From the NCBI GenBank assembly GCA_017643925.1, contig JAEPML010000003.1, positions 450,138 through 514,137 on the forward strand: 64,000 bases of DNA, read 5' to 3'. Positions 33,294 through 42,673 of this stretch are shown here, in pieces. This DNA is from Roseibium sp. Its GTDB lineage: Bacteria; Pseudomonadota; Alphaproteobacteria; Rhizobiales; Stappiaceae. Each line of letters starts with the position of its first letter. Within the stretch, counting starts at the first letter, position 1. The notes beneath the pieces were generated by a model that had not been told where the DNA came from, searched no databases, and was given only the letters and a program-made list of their open reading frames with translations. Both the position numbers and the translations under genes were made by a program.

Positions 33294-34379
33294 ATGGAAC
33301 CCAGTATCTCCATAAAAAACCTCGCCTTGAGCTTCGGCAATCTGAATGTCCTCAAGGATCTCAACCTGGAAGTCGGCCAAGGCGAGTTCCTCGTGCTGCT
33401 CGGCTCCTCCGGCTGCGGCAAATCCACCTTGCTGAACTGCATTGCAGGCCTTCTGGATGTCACCGACGGACAGATCTTCATCGGTGGCAACAACGTCACA
33501 TGGGAAGAACCCTCCAAGCGTGGCATCGGCATGGTGTTCCAGAGCTATGCGCTCTATCCGCAGATGACCGTTGCCGGAAACCTCAGCTTCGGCCTCAAAA
33601 ACGCCGGCCTGCCCAAGGCAGAGATCGAGGAGCGGGTCAATCGCGCCGCCAAGATCCTGCAGATCGAGCCGTTGCTCAACCGCAAGCCGGCCGCTCTTTC
33701 GGGCGGCCAGAGGCAGCGCGCTGCAATTGGCCGGGCCCTTGTCCGGGACGCGCAGGTTTTCCTCTTCGACGAGCCGCTGTCCAACCTGGATGCGAAGCTG
33801 CGGGCGGATCTCCGGGTCGAGATCAAACAGCTGCACCAGCAGCTCAGCAACACGATGATCTACGTCACGCATGACCAGATCGAGGCCATGACCCTGGCTG
33901 ACCGGATTGCGATCATGCGTGGGGGGCTGATCCTGCAGCTGGCATCGCCGAACGAGATCTATAACCGCCCGGCCAACAAATATGTTGCCGAATTCATCGG
34001 TTCACCGACCATGAACTTCTTCGACGGTGAAATCGACGCTGGAGCGGGAACCTTCAATTCGCAGGGCCAGTCCTTCACGCTTGCCGGTTACGCGTTCGAG
34101 GCCGGCAGCGCTCCGACGGGCCCGGCATGGTTCGGAATCCGTCCGGAACACATGGTCAGCGGAGCCGAGGCTGATTCAGCGCCGGTCCGCATGCAGGCCA
34201 AGGTCGAGCTTGTGGAACCTCTTGGATCCGACACGCTCGCCCGCGTTGCCGCCAACGGACACACGCTCTGGGTACGACTTGACGGGCAGATCTCGATAGC
34301 TGCAGGCGACGAGCTTGCAATCGGCTTTGATCCGGCGCGCGCAAACATTTTCGACAAAACGACGGAAGACCGGCTCTAG
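33294..34379 (+). CDS. Sugar ABC transporter ATPase (UgpC/MalK family)
   Basis: 361 residues. Walker A GSSGCGKST (37-45), Q-loop MVFQSYALYP, signature LSGGQRQR (from 135), Walker B VFLFDEPLSNLD, H-loop YVTHDQIEAMT and a C-terminal TOBE/MOP-like regulatory domain of about 120 residues. Energises the permease pair before it; 9 bp separate them. Confidence 0.94.
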   Translation: MEPSISIKNLALSFGNLNVLKDLNLEVGQGEFLVLLGSSGCGKSTLLNCIAGLLDVTDGQIFIGGNNVTWEEPSKRGIGMVFQSYALYPQMTVAGNLSFGLKNAGLPKAEIEERVNRAAKILQIEPLLNRKPAALSGGQRQRAAIGRALVRDAQVFLFDEPLSNLDAKLRADLRVEIKQLHQQLSNTMIYVTHDQIEAMTLADRIAIMRGGLILQLASPNEIYNRPANKYVAEFIGSPTMNFFDGEIDAGAGTFNSQGQSFTLAGYAFEAGSAPTGPAWFGIRPEHMVSGAEADSAPVRMQAKVELVEPLGSDTLARVAANGHTLWVRLDGQISIAAGDELAIGFDPARANIFDKTTEDRL

Positions 34380-34410
34380 ACCGCTCTTCCCAGATCTTCA
34401 GGACACAGGA

Positions 34411-35157
34411 ATGCAAATCTCGTTTCAGCTTTATTCCGCCCGCGACTTCACCCCGTGGGAGGACGTACTTCGACGCCTTGCAGAACTTGGCTACACCCAG
34501 GTTGAAGGCTTTCGCGGCAACTTCGAAGATGCCGAAGGCTTCAGGCAACTGCTCGATGCCAACGGGTTGACCATGCCCTCGGGCCATTTCTTCCCGATGG
34601 AGCAGTTCGAAGACGACATCGATGCCGTCATCAAGACGGCGAAGACCCTCGGCATGACAAAGCTCTACTGCCCCGCGTTGCCGCCCGAGCAGCGTTCGGC
34701 GAGCAAGGAAGACTGGAAAAACGTGGCCGAGCGCCTCGAAACCATTGGTGCCAAGATCCGCGCCGCAGGTCTCGGATTCGGCTGGCACAACCACGACTTC
34801 GAATTCGTGGCCTTCGAGGATGGCAGCTTTCCGATGGAAGTCATCCTGGAATCCGCACCGTCCATCGAATGGGAAATCGACGTTGCCTGGGTGGTGCGCG
34901 GTGGTCAGGATCCGCTGGCCTGGATTGAAGGATATGCCGACAGGATCACGGCAGCCCACGTCAAGGACATCGCCCCCGAGGGAGAATGTGCCGACGAGGA
35001 CGGCTGGGCCGATGTCGGGCATGGAACCATGGACTGGAAAACCATCATGGCTGCCCTGCGCAAGATCGGCGTCGACCTGTTCGTCATGGAACATGACAAA
35101 CCAAACGATTTCGACCGGTTTGCAAGCCGTTCAATTGAAGAATTTCGCAAGTTTTAA
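34411..35157 (+). CDS. Sugar phosphate isomerase/epimerase (AP-endonuclease-2/xylose-isomerase-like TIM barrel)
   Basis: 248 residues, MQISFQLYSARDFTPWEDVL at the start. Metal-ligand motifs of the family are present: GWHNHDFEF (His/Glu), IEWEIDVAW and the AAHVKDI loop followed by a late VMEHDKP. Start at 34411 chosen because the sequence before it in frame is unlike the family. Works on a sugar or inositol-type keto compound; exact substrate unknown. Follows the transporter directly and precedes a Gfo/Idh/MocA dehydrogenase, a common pair in inositol/keto-sugar breakdown. Confidence 0.88.
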   Translation: MQISFQLYSARDFTPWEDVLRRLAELGYTQVEGFRGNFEDAEGFRQLLDANGLTMPSGHFFPMEQFEDDIDAVIKTAKTLGMTKLYCPALPPEQRSASKEDWKNVAERLETIGAKIRAAGLGFGWHNHDFEFVAFEDGSFPMEVILESAPSIEWEIDVAWVVRGGQDPLAWIEGYADRITAAHVKDIAPEGECADEDGWADVGHGTMDWKTIMAALRKIGVDLFVMEHDKPNDFDRFASRSIEEFRKF

Positions 35158-35166
35158 GGACCTGAC

Positions 35167-36288
35167 ATGAGCAAGACACTTGGGATCGGCATCCTGGGAT
35201 GCGGCAATATCTCGGCTGCCTATATGCGTCTCGCACCGCTGTTCCGCGGCATCGAGGTCCGGGCCTGCGCTGACCTCAACGCGGAAGCCGCAAAGGTGCG
35301 CGCCGAGGAATTCAACCTGCGCGCTGAAACGGTGGACGGCCTCCTGGCAGCAAGCGACATCGACATCATCGTCAACCTGACCATTCCGGCGGCCCATTTC
35401 GAAGTTTCTAAAAGCGTGCTGAATGCAGGCAAGCATGTCTATTCGGAAAAACCCTTCGTCCTGAGCGTCGAGGAAGGCCAGGAACTGGCAGCAATTGCGA
35501 AGCAAAAGGGTCTGCGGGTCGGATCGGCACCGGACACGTTCATGGGTGGGGCCCATCAGCTGGCCCGCCACCTGGTTGACGAAGGTGCGGTTGGCAAGGT
35601 GACGTCCGGGACCTGTTTCGTGCAGAGCCCTGGCATGGAAATGTGGCACCCGAACCCGGATTTCTTCTTCCAGCCGGGTGGCGGCCCGATCCTTGATCTC
35701 GGTCCCTACTACATCTCCAACCTTGTCCAGCTTCTTGGACCGGTCAAGCGCGTGACCGCGATGAGCTCGTCGGGTTCGGACTACCGGACAATCACTTCCG
35801 AACCGCGCAATGGCGAAAAGATCAAGGTGGAAACACCGACAACGATCCATGCGGTCATGCAGTTCGAGTCAGGTGCCCAGGTCACGTACTGCGCCAGCTG
35901 GGACGTCTGGCAGCACGGGCATTCCAACATGGAACTCTATGGCCAGTCGGGAACATTGCATGTGCCGGATCCGAACTTCTTCGGCGGTGAAGTGCGCATC
36001 ACCGACAAGGGCAGCTTCGTCAACATCACCGAGGACTGGGATCATCCCTTCTCCAAGGCGAATGACCGAACGCATGCAAACTATCGCACGGCCGGCCTGG
36101 CAGACATGGCGCTGGCCATCCTGGAAGATCGCCCGCACCGGTGCTCCCTTGAATTTTCGCTGCATGTGGTGGATGTCATGACTTCGATCCTGTCTTCGGG
36201 TGACACCGGGCAGTTCATCGATATTCAAACGACATGTGACCGCCCGGCGGCGCTAGCACCCGAGGCGGCACGAGACCTTGTTGCCTAA
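35167..36288 (+). CDS. Gfo/Idh/MocA family oxidoreductase
   Basis: 373 residues. N-terminal Rossmann fold (GIGILGCGNISAAY, 5-18), the EKPFVLS motif (catalytic Lys of the family) and the C-terminal alpha/beta domain with GGGPILDLGPYYI and the H of the family. NAD(P)-dependent oxidation or reduction of a sugar, anhydrosugar or inositol. Nine bp behind the isomerase. A second, only distantly similar member lies at 58759. Confidence 0.92.
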   Translation: MSKTLGIGILGCGNISAAYMRLAPLFRGIEVRACADLNAEAAKVRAEEFNLRAETVDGLLAASDIDIIVNLTIPAAHFEVSKSVLNAGKHVYSEKPFVLSVEEGQELAAIAKQKGLRVGSAPDTFMGGAHQLARHLVDEGAVGKVTSGTCFVQSPGMEMWHPNPDFFFQPGGGPILDLGPYYISNLVQLLGPVKRVTAMSSSGSDYRTITSEPRNGEKIKVETPTTIHAVMQFESGAQVTYCASWDVWQHGHSNMELYGQSGTLHVPDPNFFGGEVRITDKGSFVNITEDWDHPFSKANDRTHANYRTAGLADMALAILEDRPHRCSLEFSLHVVDVMTSILSSGDTGQFIDIQTTCDRPAALAPEAARDLVA

Positions 36289-36300
36289 GCTGGAGCACAC

Positions 36301-37347
36301 ATGAGCTGGACAGCAGCTTCGACACGTTACGAAACCATGGAATACCGCCGATGTGGAAATTCGGGCCTGAAACTGCCCGCGATTTCCCTCGGCCTGTGGC
36401 ACAATTTCGGGGATGACACGCCGCATACGCTCAAGCGGGAAATTGCCCGCACCGCGTTCGACCTGGGCATCACCCACTTTGATCTGGCCAACAATTATGG
36501 CCCTCCTCCCGGGTCTGCCGAACAGGCCTTCGGAGAACTTCTGAGGACCGATTTTGCACCCTACCGGGACGAGATGATCATCTCGTCCAAGGCCGGCTAT
36601 GGCATGTGGCCGGGACCCTACGGGGAATGGGGCAGTCGGAAATACCTGATCGCGTCCTGCGATCAATCGCTGAAGCGAATGGGGCTCGACTATGTCGATA
36701 TCTTCTATTCGCACCGGTTCGATCCCGACACGCCGCTCGAAGAGACCATGATGGCGCTCGACCACATCGTCCGGTCCGGACGGGCGCTCTATATCGGAAT
36801 CTCGTCCTACAATTCGAGGCGCACGCGGGAAGCGGTAGCCATCCTGAAGGAGTTGGGCACGCCATGCCTGATCCATCAGCCGAGCTATTCGATGATCAAC
36901 CGATGGGTCGAGGAGGACGGTCTGCTCGACACGCTGGATGATCTTGGCATCGGCTCGATTGCCTTTTCTCCGCTGGCTCAGGGCATGCTCACCAACAAGT
37001 ATCTGAACGGCATTCCCGATGGCAGCCGTGCCACCCAGGGGAAGTCGCTTCAGGGTCAGTTCCTGAGTGACGAAAACCTGGCGACCATACGGTCGCTCAA
37101 CGAGATCGCGCAAAAGCGTGGCCAGACGCTGGCACAAATGGCTCTTGCCTGGGTCCTGCGCAACGGAAGGGTGACAACAGCCCTGATCGGCGCCAGCCGG
37201 GCAGATCAGGTTCGGGACTGCGTGGGCGCCGTTTCCAATCTCGATTTCACACAAGCGGAGCTTGACGAGATCGAGGCAACGACCCGCGAAGCGAACATCA
37301 ACCTGTGGGCGGCTTCTGCCGAACGAAAGGGACCATCACGCAAATGA
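36301..37347 (+). CDS. Aldo/keto reductase, L-glyceraldehyde-3-phosphate reductase-like (YghZ/MgrA type)
   Basis: 348 residues. Catalytic tetrad region FDLANNYGPPPGSAE (Asp, Tyr), SSKAGYGM (Lys) and FYSHRFDPDTPLEET (His) are visible, and the sequence follows the AKR14/YghZ subfamily (GNSGLKLPAISLGLWHNFG). NADPH-dependent reduction of a short aldehyde or sugar is expected. The stop overlaps the next gene by 4 bp (ATGA). Confidence 0.9.
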   Translation: MSWTAASTRYETMEYRRCGNSGLKLPAISLGLWHNFGDDTPHTLKREIARTAFDLGITHFDLANNYGPPPGSAEQAFGELLRTDFAPYRDEMIISSKAGYGMWPGPYGEWGSRKYLIASCDQSLKRMGLDYVDIFYSHRFDPDTPLEETMMALDHIVRSGRALYIGISSYNSRRTREAVAILKELGTPCLIHQPSYSMINRWVEEDGLLDTLDDLGIGSIAFSPLAQGMLTNKYLNGIPDGSRATQGKSLQGQFLSDENLATIRSLNEIAQKRGQTLAQMALAWVLRNGRVTTALIGASRADQVRDCVGAVSNLDFTQAELDEIEATTREANINLWAASAERKGPSRK

Positions 37348-38942
37348 TCCAAAATCCCATTTTGCCAGGGTTCAACCCGGATCCTTCGATCTGCCGGGCA
37401 GGCGATGACTATTTCATCGCAACGTCCACGTTCGAATGGTACCCGGGTGTCCAGATCCATAGATCCAGGGACCTGGTGAACTGGGATCTTGCGTGCCGGC
37501 CGCTCAGCCGGCCAACGCAACTCGACATGCGCGGCAACCCCGATAGCGGCGGGATCTGGGCACCGTGTCTGAGCTATGCCGATGGTCTGTTCTGGCTTGT
37601 TTATACGGACGTGAAACGACTCGACGGAAACTTCAAGGACGCGCACAACTTTATCGTGACCGCACCTTCCATCGTAGGCCCCTGGAGCGATCCGATCTAT
37701 GTCTCGTCGCATGGCTTCGATCCGTCCCTGTTTCATGATGACGACGGCAGGAAATGGTTTCTGGTCCTGCAATGGAACCACATCTCAAACTCTGTTGGGG
37801 GGCATCCCAAGCACCCGGCCTTTGACGGGATCCTGCTGCAGGAATGGTCAGAGGCGGATGGCCTGATCGGCACTCCGAAGAAGATCTTCTCCGGCAGCCC
37901 TCATGGCCTGACCGAGGGTCCCCACCTCCACAAGCGAAACGGCTGGTACTACATCACGGTCGCCGAGGGTGGAACCGGCTACGAGCACGCGGTCACGATG
38001 GCTCGCTCAAGAACCATCGACGGGCCCTATGAATTGCACCCGGACACGCATTTGATCACGGCGAAGGATGCACCCGACGCACCGCTTCAAAGGGCCGGGC
38101 ACGGGCAGATTGTCGAGACCCCGGACGGGCAGGTCTATCACACCCATCTGTGCTCGCGGCCTTTGCCCGGGCGGTTCTCCCCGATGGGGCGTGAGACGGG
38201 TATCCAGAAATGCGAGTGGCGGGACGACGACTGGCTGTACATGTCGACGGGATCTCCCGTCCCCGAGGTTAACGTCCCCGGTCCGGGAGACGCCGTGCCG
38301 CGCGAACCGCGCAAGATCGAGCGGGTCTTTACCGGTTCGAGACTGCCGGAGGAATTCCAGTGGTTGCGGACACCCTATCCGCAGCGCCTGTTCAAACTCA
38401 CCGGGACCTCGCTGCGGCTCACCGGACGGGAAAGCGTCGGCAGCTGGTACGAACAATCCCTGGTCGCCCGACGCCAGGAACAACTCGCCTACCGGGTGGA
38501 GACCACTCTCACTAGGTTCGACCCGGCCACCTATCAGCAGGCGGCGGGCCTGACGACCTATTACAATCGCGGCAAGTTTCATTTTCTCGCGGTCAGCTGG
38601 AACGCGCAGCTCGGGCGCTGCCTGACACTCATGTCCTGTGCCGGTGACTGGCCCGATGGCCGGCTGTCGTTTCCCGCTGATCCGGTCGCGATTGCCGATG
38701 GCCCCATCGAACTGGCGGTCGAGGTGCGTGGTGCCACACAACAATTCTTCTGGCGCCAGGACGACGCCTCCTGGATGCCGTTCGGACCGGAACTCGATGC
38801 CAGCGTGATTTCCGACGAAGGCGGACGCGGCGAACATGCATCCTTTACCGGCGCTTTTGTCGGCATGCTTGCCTATGACATCACGGGACAGGGCAAGACA
38901 GCAGATTTCAGCAAATTTTCCTATGCCCCGGAGGGCACCTGA
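37344..38942 (+). CDS. Glycoside hydrolase family 43 beta-xylosidase-type enzyme
   Basis: 532 residues without a signal peptide, so cytoplasmic. The five-bladed propeller active-site residues of GH43 can be placed: general base D13 (GFNPDPSICR), D126 (GFDPSLFHDD) and general acid E191 (LTEGPHLHK). Residues after about 320 form the C-terminal beta-sandwich of the XynB/xylosidase branch (FQWLRTPYPQRLFKLTGTSL, WYEQSLVARRQ). Exo-cleavage of imported xylo-oligosaccharides is the likely role; arabinosidase activity is possible. ATG at 37344 overlaps the previous stop. Confidence 0.9.
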   Translation: MIQNPILPGFNPDPSICRAGDDYFIATSTFEWYPGVQIHRSRDLVNWDLACRPLSRPTQLDMRGNPDSGGIWAPCLSYADGLFWLVYTDVKRLDGNFKDAHNFIVTAPSIVGPWSDPIYVSSHGFDPSLFHDDDGRKWFLVLQWNHISNSVGGHPKHPAFDGILLQEWSEADGLIGTPKKIFSGSPHGLTEGPHLHKRNGWYYITVAEGGTGYEHAVTMARSRTIDGPYELHPDTHLITAKDAPDAPLQRAGHGQIVETPDGQVYHTHLCSRPLPGRFSPMGRETGIQKCEWRDDDWLYMSTGSPVPEVNVPGPGDAVPREPRKIERVFTGSRLPEEFQWLRTPYPQRLFKLTGTSLRLTGRESVGSWYEQSLVARRQEQLAYRVETTLTRFDPATYQQAAGLTTYYNRGKFHFLAVSWNAQLGRCLTLMSCAGDWPDGRLSFPADPVAIADGPIELAVEVRGATQQFFWRQDDASWMPFGPELDASVISDEGGRGEHASFTGAFVGMLAYDITGQGKTADFSKFSYAPEGT

Positions 38943-38982
38943 CGCCAAAGGCGCAGGCCAGATTTGAACCAAGGAGATAGCC

Positions 38983-40038
38983 ATGGCCGGACTGATCAAG
39001 GGACCCGCAATTTTTCTCGCCCAGTTTGCCGGGGATGAAGCCCCCTTCAATTCCCTGCCTTCCATTGCAAATTGGGCCGCCGATCTTGGCTACAAGGGCA
39101 TTCAGATCCCGACCTTTGACGCCCGTCTGTTCGACCTCGACAAGGCAGCGAAAAGTGAAGCCTATTGCGACGAGATCAAGGGGATCTGTTCCGACGCAGG
39201 TGTCGAGATTACTGAATTGTCGACGCATCTTCAGGGTCAGCTGGTGGCCGTTCATCCGGCCTATGACCTGGCCTTTGACGGCTTTGCTCCAAGCCATCTT
39301 CATGGCAACCCGGCAGGACGTCAGGAATGGGCTGTCGACCAGATGAAAAAGGCGGCGAAAGCAAGCCGCACACTTGGTCTCGATGCATCGGTGAGCTTCA
39401 CCGGTTCACTTGCGTTTCCTTACCTGTATCCCTGGCCCCAGCGCCCGGCCGGCTTGATCGAGGAAGCCTTTTCGGAACTGGCCAGGCGCTGGAAGCCGAT
39501 CCTCGATGTCTATGAGGATCATGGTGTTGATGTCGGCTACGAGATCCATCCCGGCGAGGACGTTTTCGACGGCGCAACCTTCGAAATGTTCCTGGATGCG
39601 CTCGGTGGACACAAGCGCTGCCAGATCAACTACGACCCGTCCCATTTCCTGCTGCAGCAGATGGATTATCTGGCATTCATCGACATCTATCACGAGCGGA
39701 TCTGCGCCTACCATGTCAAGGACGCGGAGTTCAATCCGGATGGACGGCAGGGCGTCTATTCGGGCTACCAGAGCTGGGTCAACCGGGCCGGCCGGTTCCG
39801 TTCGCTTGGTGACGGCCAGGTCGACTTTTCAGGCATTTTCTCCAAGCTTGCCCAGTATGACTATGACAGCTGGGCGGTGCTGGAATGGGAGTGCTGCCTG
39901 AAGTCACCGGAACAAGGGGCTGCCGAAGGCGCACCCTTCATCGAAAGCCACATCATCGAAGTGACCGACAAGGCCTTTGACGACTTTGCCGGCGGCGACA
40001 CGGATCAGGATCAGATCCGCAAGATGTTGGGCCTCTAG
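38983..40038 (+). CDS. Sugar phosphate isomerase/epimerase, second TIM-barrel member of the operon
   Basis: 351 residues, longer than the first isomerase here. Family motifs: GYEIHPGEDVFDG (Glu/His), INYDPSHFLLQQMD (Asp, His), AYHVKDAEF and a late WAVLEWECC. AAGGAGA precedes the ATG. Last gene of the LacI-controlled unit. The two isomerases flank the oxidoreductases, suggesting successive isomerisation of keto-sugars, which would fit a 3-keto-sugar or inositol-type route. Confidence 0.9.
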   Translation: MAGLIKGPAIFLAQFAGDEAPFNSLPSIANWAADLGYKGIQIPTFDARLFDLDKAAKSEAYCDEIKGICSDAGVEITELSTHLQGQLVAVHPAYDLAFDGFAPSHLHGNPAGRQEWAVDQMKKAAKASRTLGLDASVSFTGSLAFPYLYPWPQRPAGLIEEAFSELARRWKPILDVYEDHGVDVGYEIHPGEDVFDGATFEMFLDALGGHKRCQINYDPSHFLLQQMDYLAFIDIYHERICAYHVKDAEFNPDGRQGVYSGYQSWVNRAGRFRSLGDGQVDFSGIFSKLAQYDYDSWAVLEWECCLKSPEQGAAEGAPFIESHIIEVTDKAFDDFAGGDTDQDQIRKMLGL

Positions 40039-40058
40039 GAACAACGGAACCACCCGAG

Positions 40059-40083
40059 ACTGGCAGCGCCTTGTGCTGCCAGT
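40059..40083. terminator. Hairpin between convergent genes
   Basis: Perfect 9-bp stem (ACTGGCAGC/GCTGCCAGT) with a 7-nt loop, lying between the isomerase stop and directly against the stop of the convergent ROK gene. It lacks a clear T-run on either side, so it is a candidate bidirectional terminator only. Confidence 0.45.
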
Positions 40084-41301
40084 TCAAAGCAGCAGATGCG
40101 AGACCTGCGGCGCGTAAAGCGCGTCCACGGCAGCCGCCGTGGCGCCAAGTGCCACCGCCGTGGCGCCGGACGTACCGATCCTGATGCGGTCATCCTGCCC
40201 GTTTGCCCCATAGGGGGGCACGGGCAAGGGACTGGCGTGTTCCAGTAAAGCTTCAAGAAATGCCGGCTTGATAATGCCGCCCAGAATGATGGCTTCGGGG
40301 TCCAGCATCATGTCGATCATGCTGATCATCTGCCGCATATAGGGGGCCACATCACGCATCCACTCCCGGACACCTTCATTGCCCTCGTCAAACAGCTGTT
40401 CGATACGTGTGACCGAATACTGGGACGTCGGAGCCAGTGCGAGCCTTTCGCAGAGCGCATTGAGAGACAGGTATTTTTCGAGACACCCGCTGTTGCCACA
40501 TGTGCATGGTGGACCAACCGGATCCACGCAGACATGCCCGATCTCGCCCGCATTCTTGGTGGACCCGGGGTAGAGCGCACCGTTCAGGACCAAACCGGCC
40601 CCAAGGCCCATTCCAAACTGGACAAAGGCAAAGCTGTTGAAGTTGCGGCCGATGCCATAGACGTGTTCACCTAGAGCGGCCGCGGACGCATCGTTCTGCA
40701 GCACGACAGGCAAGCCCAGGGCCTGTTGCAGACGATCAAGGTTTTCCTTTGAACCAAACTCGGAAAAGTTGGTCGCGTCTGCTCCGGAAGGCGTGCCATC
40801 GACCGTTTCGAACGGGCCGGGTGCCGCCAGGCCGACACCAAAAAGACGATCCGACAGCTCCGGTTTCGACGCGCGAAATTCCTCTGCCAGACCGATGATC
40901 CGGGCGTTGGCCGCGTCGGGAGAGGCGGCGCTCAGGCCGGCGCTCTTTTCCCAGACGATTTCACCGACCAGATCACAGACGATCGCCGTGACCGACAGGC
41001 GGTCGACGTGGAACCCGAGACTGAAGGCGTGGTCCGCCTTGAGCTGAACCTTCATGCCAGGGTGCCCGCGGCCGGACGCCTTTCCGGCATGCATCACAAC
41101 GATGCCGCCGCGTTCCAGTTCGGCAACGATGTTCTGCACGGTCTGGCGGGAAAGTGACGTGATTTCAGATATTTCGGTCCGACCAATCGGACCTCTCGTA
41201 CGGATGATTTCCAGCACAACCCGGTGATTGTGGGTCTTCGCACGTTTGAGATTCGTGCCGCTGGTTCGGAAGGAGGCCGGGATCGTTGCTGCGTCGTTCA
41301 T
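40084..41301 (-). CDS. ROK family transcriptional repressor
   Basis: 405 residues. N-terminal winged helix (GPIGRTEISEITSLSRQTVQ), then a ROK sugar-kinase-like domain with ALGLPVVLQNDASAAALGE, the zinc site CTCGNSGCLEKY and GEIGH motif. The start at 41301 (MNDAATIPASFRTSG) was chosen since upstream in-frame sequence is unlike the family and overlaps the divergent gene. It sits divergent from the second sugar ABC operon, with an inverted repeat between them; repression of that operon and of itself is likely. Confidence 0.92.
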   Translation of the reverse strand: MNDAATIPASFRTSGTNLKRAKTHNHRVVLEIIRTRGPIGRTEISEITSLSRQTVQNIVAELERGGIVVMHAGKASGRGHPGMKVQLKADHAFSLGFHVDRLSVTAIVCDLVGEIVWEKSAGLSAASPDAANARIIGLAEEFRASKPELSDRLFGVGLAAPGPFETVDGTPSGADATNFSEFGSKENLDRLQQALGLPVVLQNDASAAALGEHVYGIGRNFNSFAFVQFGMGLGAGLVLNGALYPGSTKNAGEIGHVCVDPVGPPCTCGNSGCLEKYLSLNALCERLALAPTSQYSVTRIEQLFDEGNEGVREWMRDVAPYMRQMISMIDMMLDPEAIILGGIIKPAFLEALLEHASPLPVPPYGANGQDDRIRIGTSGATAVALGATAAAVDALYAPQVSHLLL

Positions 41302-41322
41302 GGTGCGAATAGAGCAGAGATT

Positions 41323-41354
41323 ATTTTTTATATCAATTTGACAAAATAAAAAAT
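41323..41354. promoter_or_regulatory. ROK-type operator (inverted repeat)
   Basis: Arms ATTTTTTAT (41323-41331) and ATAAAAAAT (41346-41354) are exact inverted repeats around a 14-bp gap. The form is like NagC/Mlc/XylR-type operators (TTATTT...AAATAA). The right arm lies in the -35/-10 spacer of the promoter of the second ABC operon. Confidence 0.65.
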
Positions 41355-41365
41355 CGCCATAGGAT
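41338..41365 (+). promoter_or_regulatory. Candidate sigma-70 promoter of the second sugar ABC operon
   Basis: Consensus TTGACA at 41338-41343, 16-bp spacer, TAGGAT at 41360-41365; the binding-protein ATG is at 41399 behind GGAGG. Overlap with the ROK inverted repeat supports repression. Confidence 0.55.
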
Positions 41366-41398
41366 GCCCCTCGCTCAACACAAAAACCGGAGGGCGAA

Positions 41399-42643
41399 AT
41401 GAAAGCGATTAACAAACTGATTCTGGGATCCGCGATTGCGACCCTGGCCATGTCATCCACGGCTTTGGCCGACACGACCCTGAACGCTCTTTTCATGAGC
41501 CAGGCCGCCTACAGCGAAGACGACATCAAATCCATGACCGCACAGTTCGAAGCGGCCAATCCGGGTGTGAAAGTGTCTTTGGAGTTCGTTCCCTACGAAG
41601 CTCTGCACGACAAGATCGTCGCCGCAGCCGGGGCCGGCGAAGATGGCTATGATGTGGTGCTTTATGACGTGATCTGGCCAGCTGAATTCGCGACCCGCGG
41701 CTTCCTGATGGATGTCACCGACCGTATTCCGGCCGACTACACCGACAAGATTTTCGACGGCGCCTGGACCACGGTCGAATATGGTGGCAAGCGCTACGGC
41801 ATGCCGTGGATTCTTGATACCAAGTACCTGTTCTACAACACGGAAATTCTTGATAAGGCAGGCATCTCTGCACCGCCCAAGACCTGGGGCGAGCTGGCCG
41901 AGCAGGCACGTCAGATCAAGGCCAAAGGCGTGCTGGAATACCCGCTCGTGTGGAGCTGGTCCCAGTCCGAGGCGATGATCTGCGATTTCACGACGCTGAC
42001 CGCGGCCAACAACGGTGCCTTCTTTGAAGAAGGTCAACCTGCCTTTAGGCAGGGTGGGGCCCGGGATGCGGTTAGCTTCATGAAGGCGACCCTCGACGAA
42101 GGCCTGACCAACCCGGCATCGCGCGAATATTTCGAAGAAGACGTTCGCCGTGTCTTCTCCAACGGCGAAGCCGCCTTTGCCCTGAACTGGACCTATATGA
42201 ACGCTCTGGCCAATGATCCGGCCGAAAGCAAGGTGGCCGGCAAGGTCAAGGTCGCTCCGGCTCCGGGTGTTGACGGCAAGTCGACGGCATCCAGCGTCAA
42301 TGGCTCCATGGGTCTTGGCATTCCGTCCAATAGTCCGCATGCAGACGAAGCCTGGGCCTATATCGCCTTCCTGACCCAGAAGGACATTCAGGACAATTAC
42401 GCCAAGCTGAGCCTGCCGATCTGGAAGGCCTCCTATAGCGAACCCAAGGTCATGGAAGGTCAGGAGGACCTGATCGCGGCCGCCAAGGAGAGCATCTCGG
42501 TCATGTATCCGCGGCCACTGGTTCCGTCCTACACCGAAGTCTCCGACATCCTGCAGAAGAACATCCACGAGGTTCTGCTGGATCAGACCGGTGTTGACGA
42601 AGCACTCGAAGCTGCTGCGGCACGCGTCAAGCGCATCCGCTAA
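41399..42643 (+). CDS. Sugar ABC transporter substrate-binding protein (second system)
   Basis: 414 residues with a signal peptide (MKAINKLILGSAIATLAMSSTALA). Family-1 sugar-binding protein (MTAQFEAANPGVKVSLEFVP, GYDVVLYDVIWPAEFATRGFL). GGAGG precedes the ATG. Divergent from the ROK gene and followed by two permeases, an ATPase and glucokinase, so a glucose-containing oligosaccharide or glucose itself is the probable ligand (inference). Confidence 0.92.
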   Translation: MKAINKLILGSAIATLAMSSTALADTTLNALFMSQAAYSEDDIKSMTAQFEAANPGVKVSLEFVPYEALHDKIVAAAGAGEDGYDVVLYDVIWPAEFATRGFLMDVTDRIPADYTDKIFDGAWTTVEYGGKRYGMPWILDTKYLFYNTEILDKAGISAPPKTWGELAEQARQIKAKGVLEYPLVWSWSQSEAMICDFTTLTAANNGAFFEEGQPAFRQGGARDAVSFMKATLDEGLTNPASREYFEEDVRRVFSNGEAAFALNWTYMNALANDPAESKVAGKVKVAPAPGVDGKSTASSVNGSMGLGIPSNSPHADEAWAYIAFLTQKDIQDNYAKLSLPIWKASYSEPKVMEGQEDLIAAAKESISVMYPRPLVPSYTEVSDILQKNIHEVLLDQTGVDEALEAAAARVKRIR

Positions 42644-42673
42644 GCCAGACGGCACCTGAGGGGAGACTGAGCC

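Noticed and set aside
32316..33872. 518-codon antisense frame opposite the MalG-like permease and ATPase
   Set aside because: Shadow of the coding strand; composition rich in His/Asp/Arg with no domain signature.
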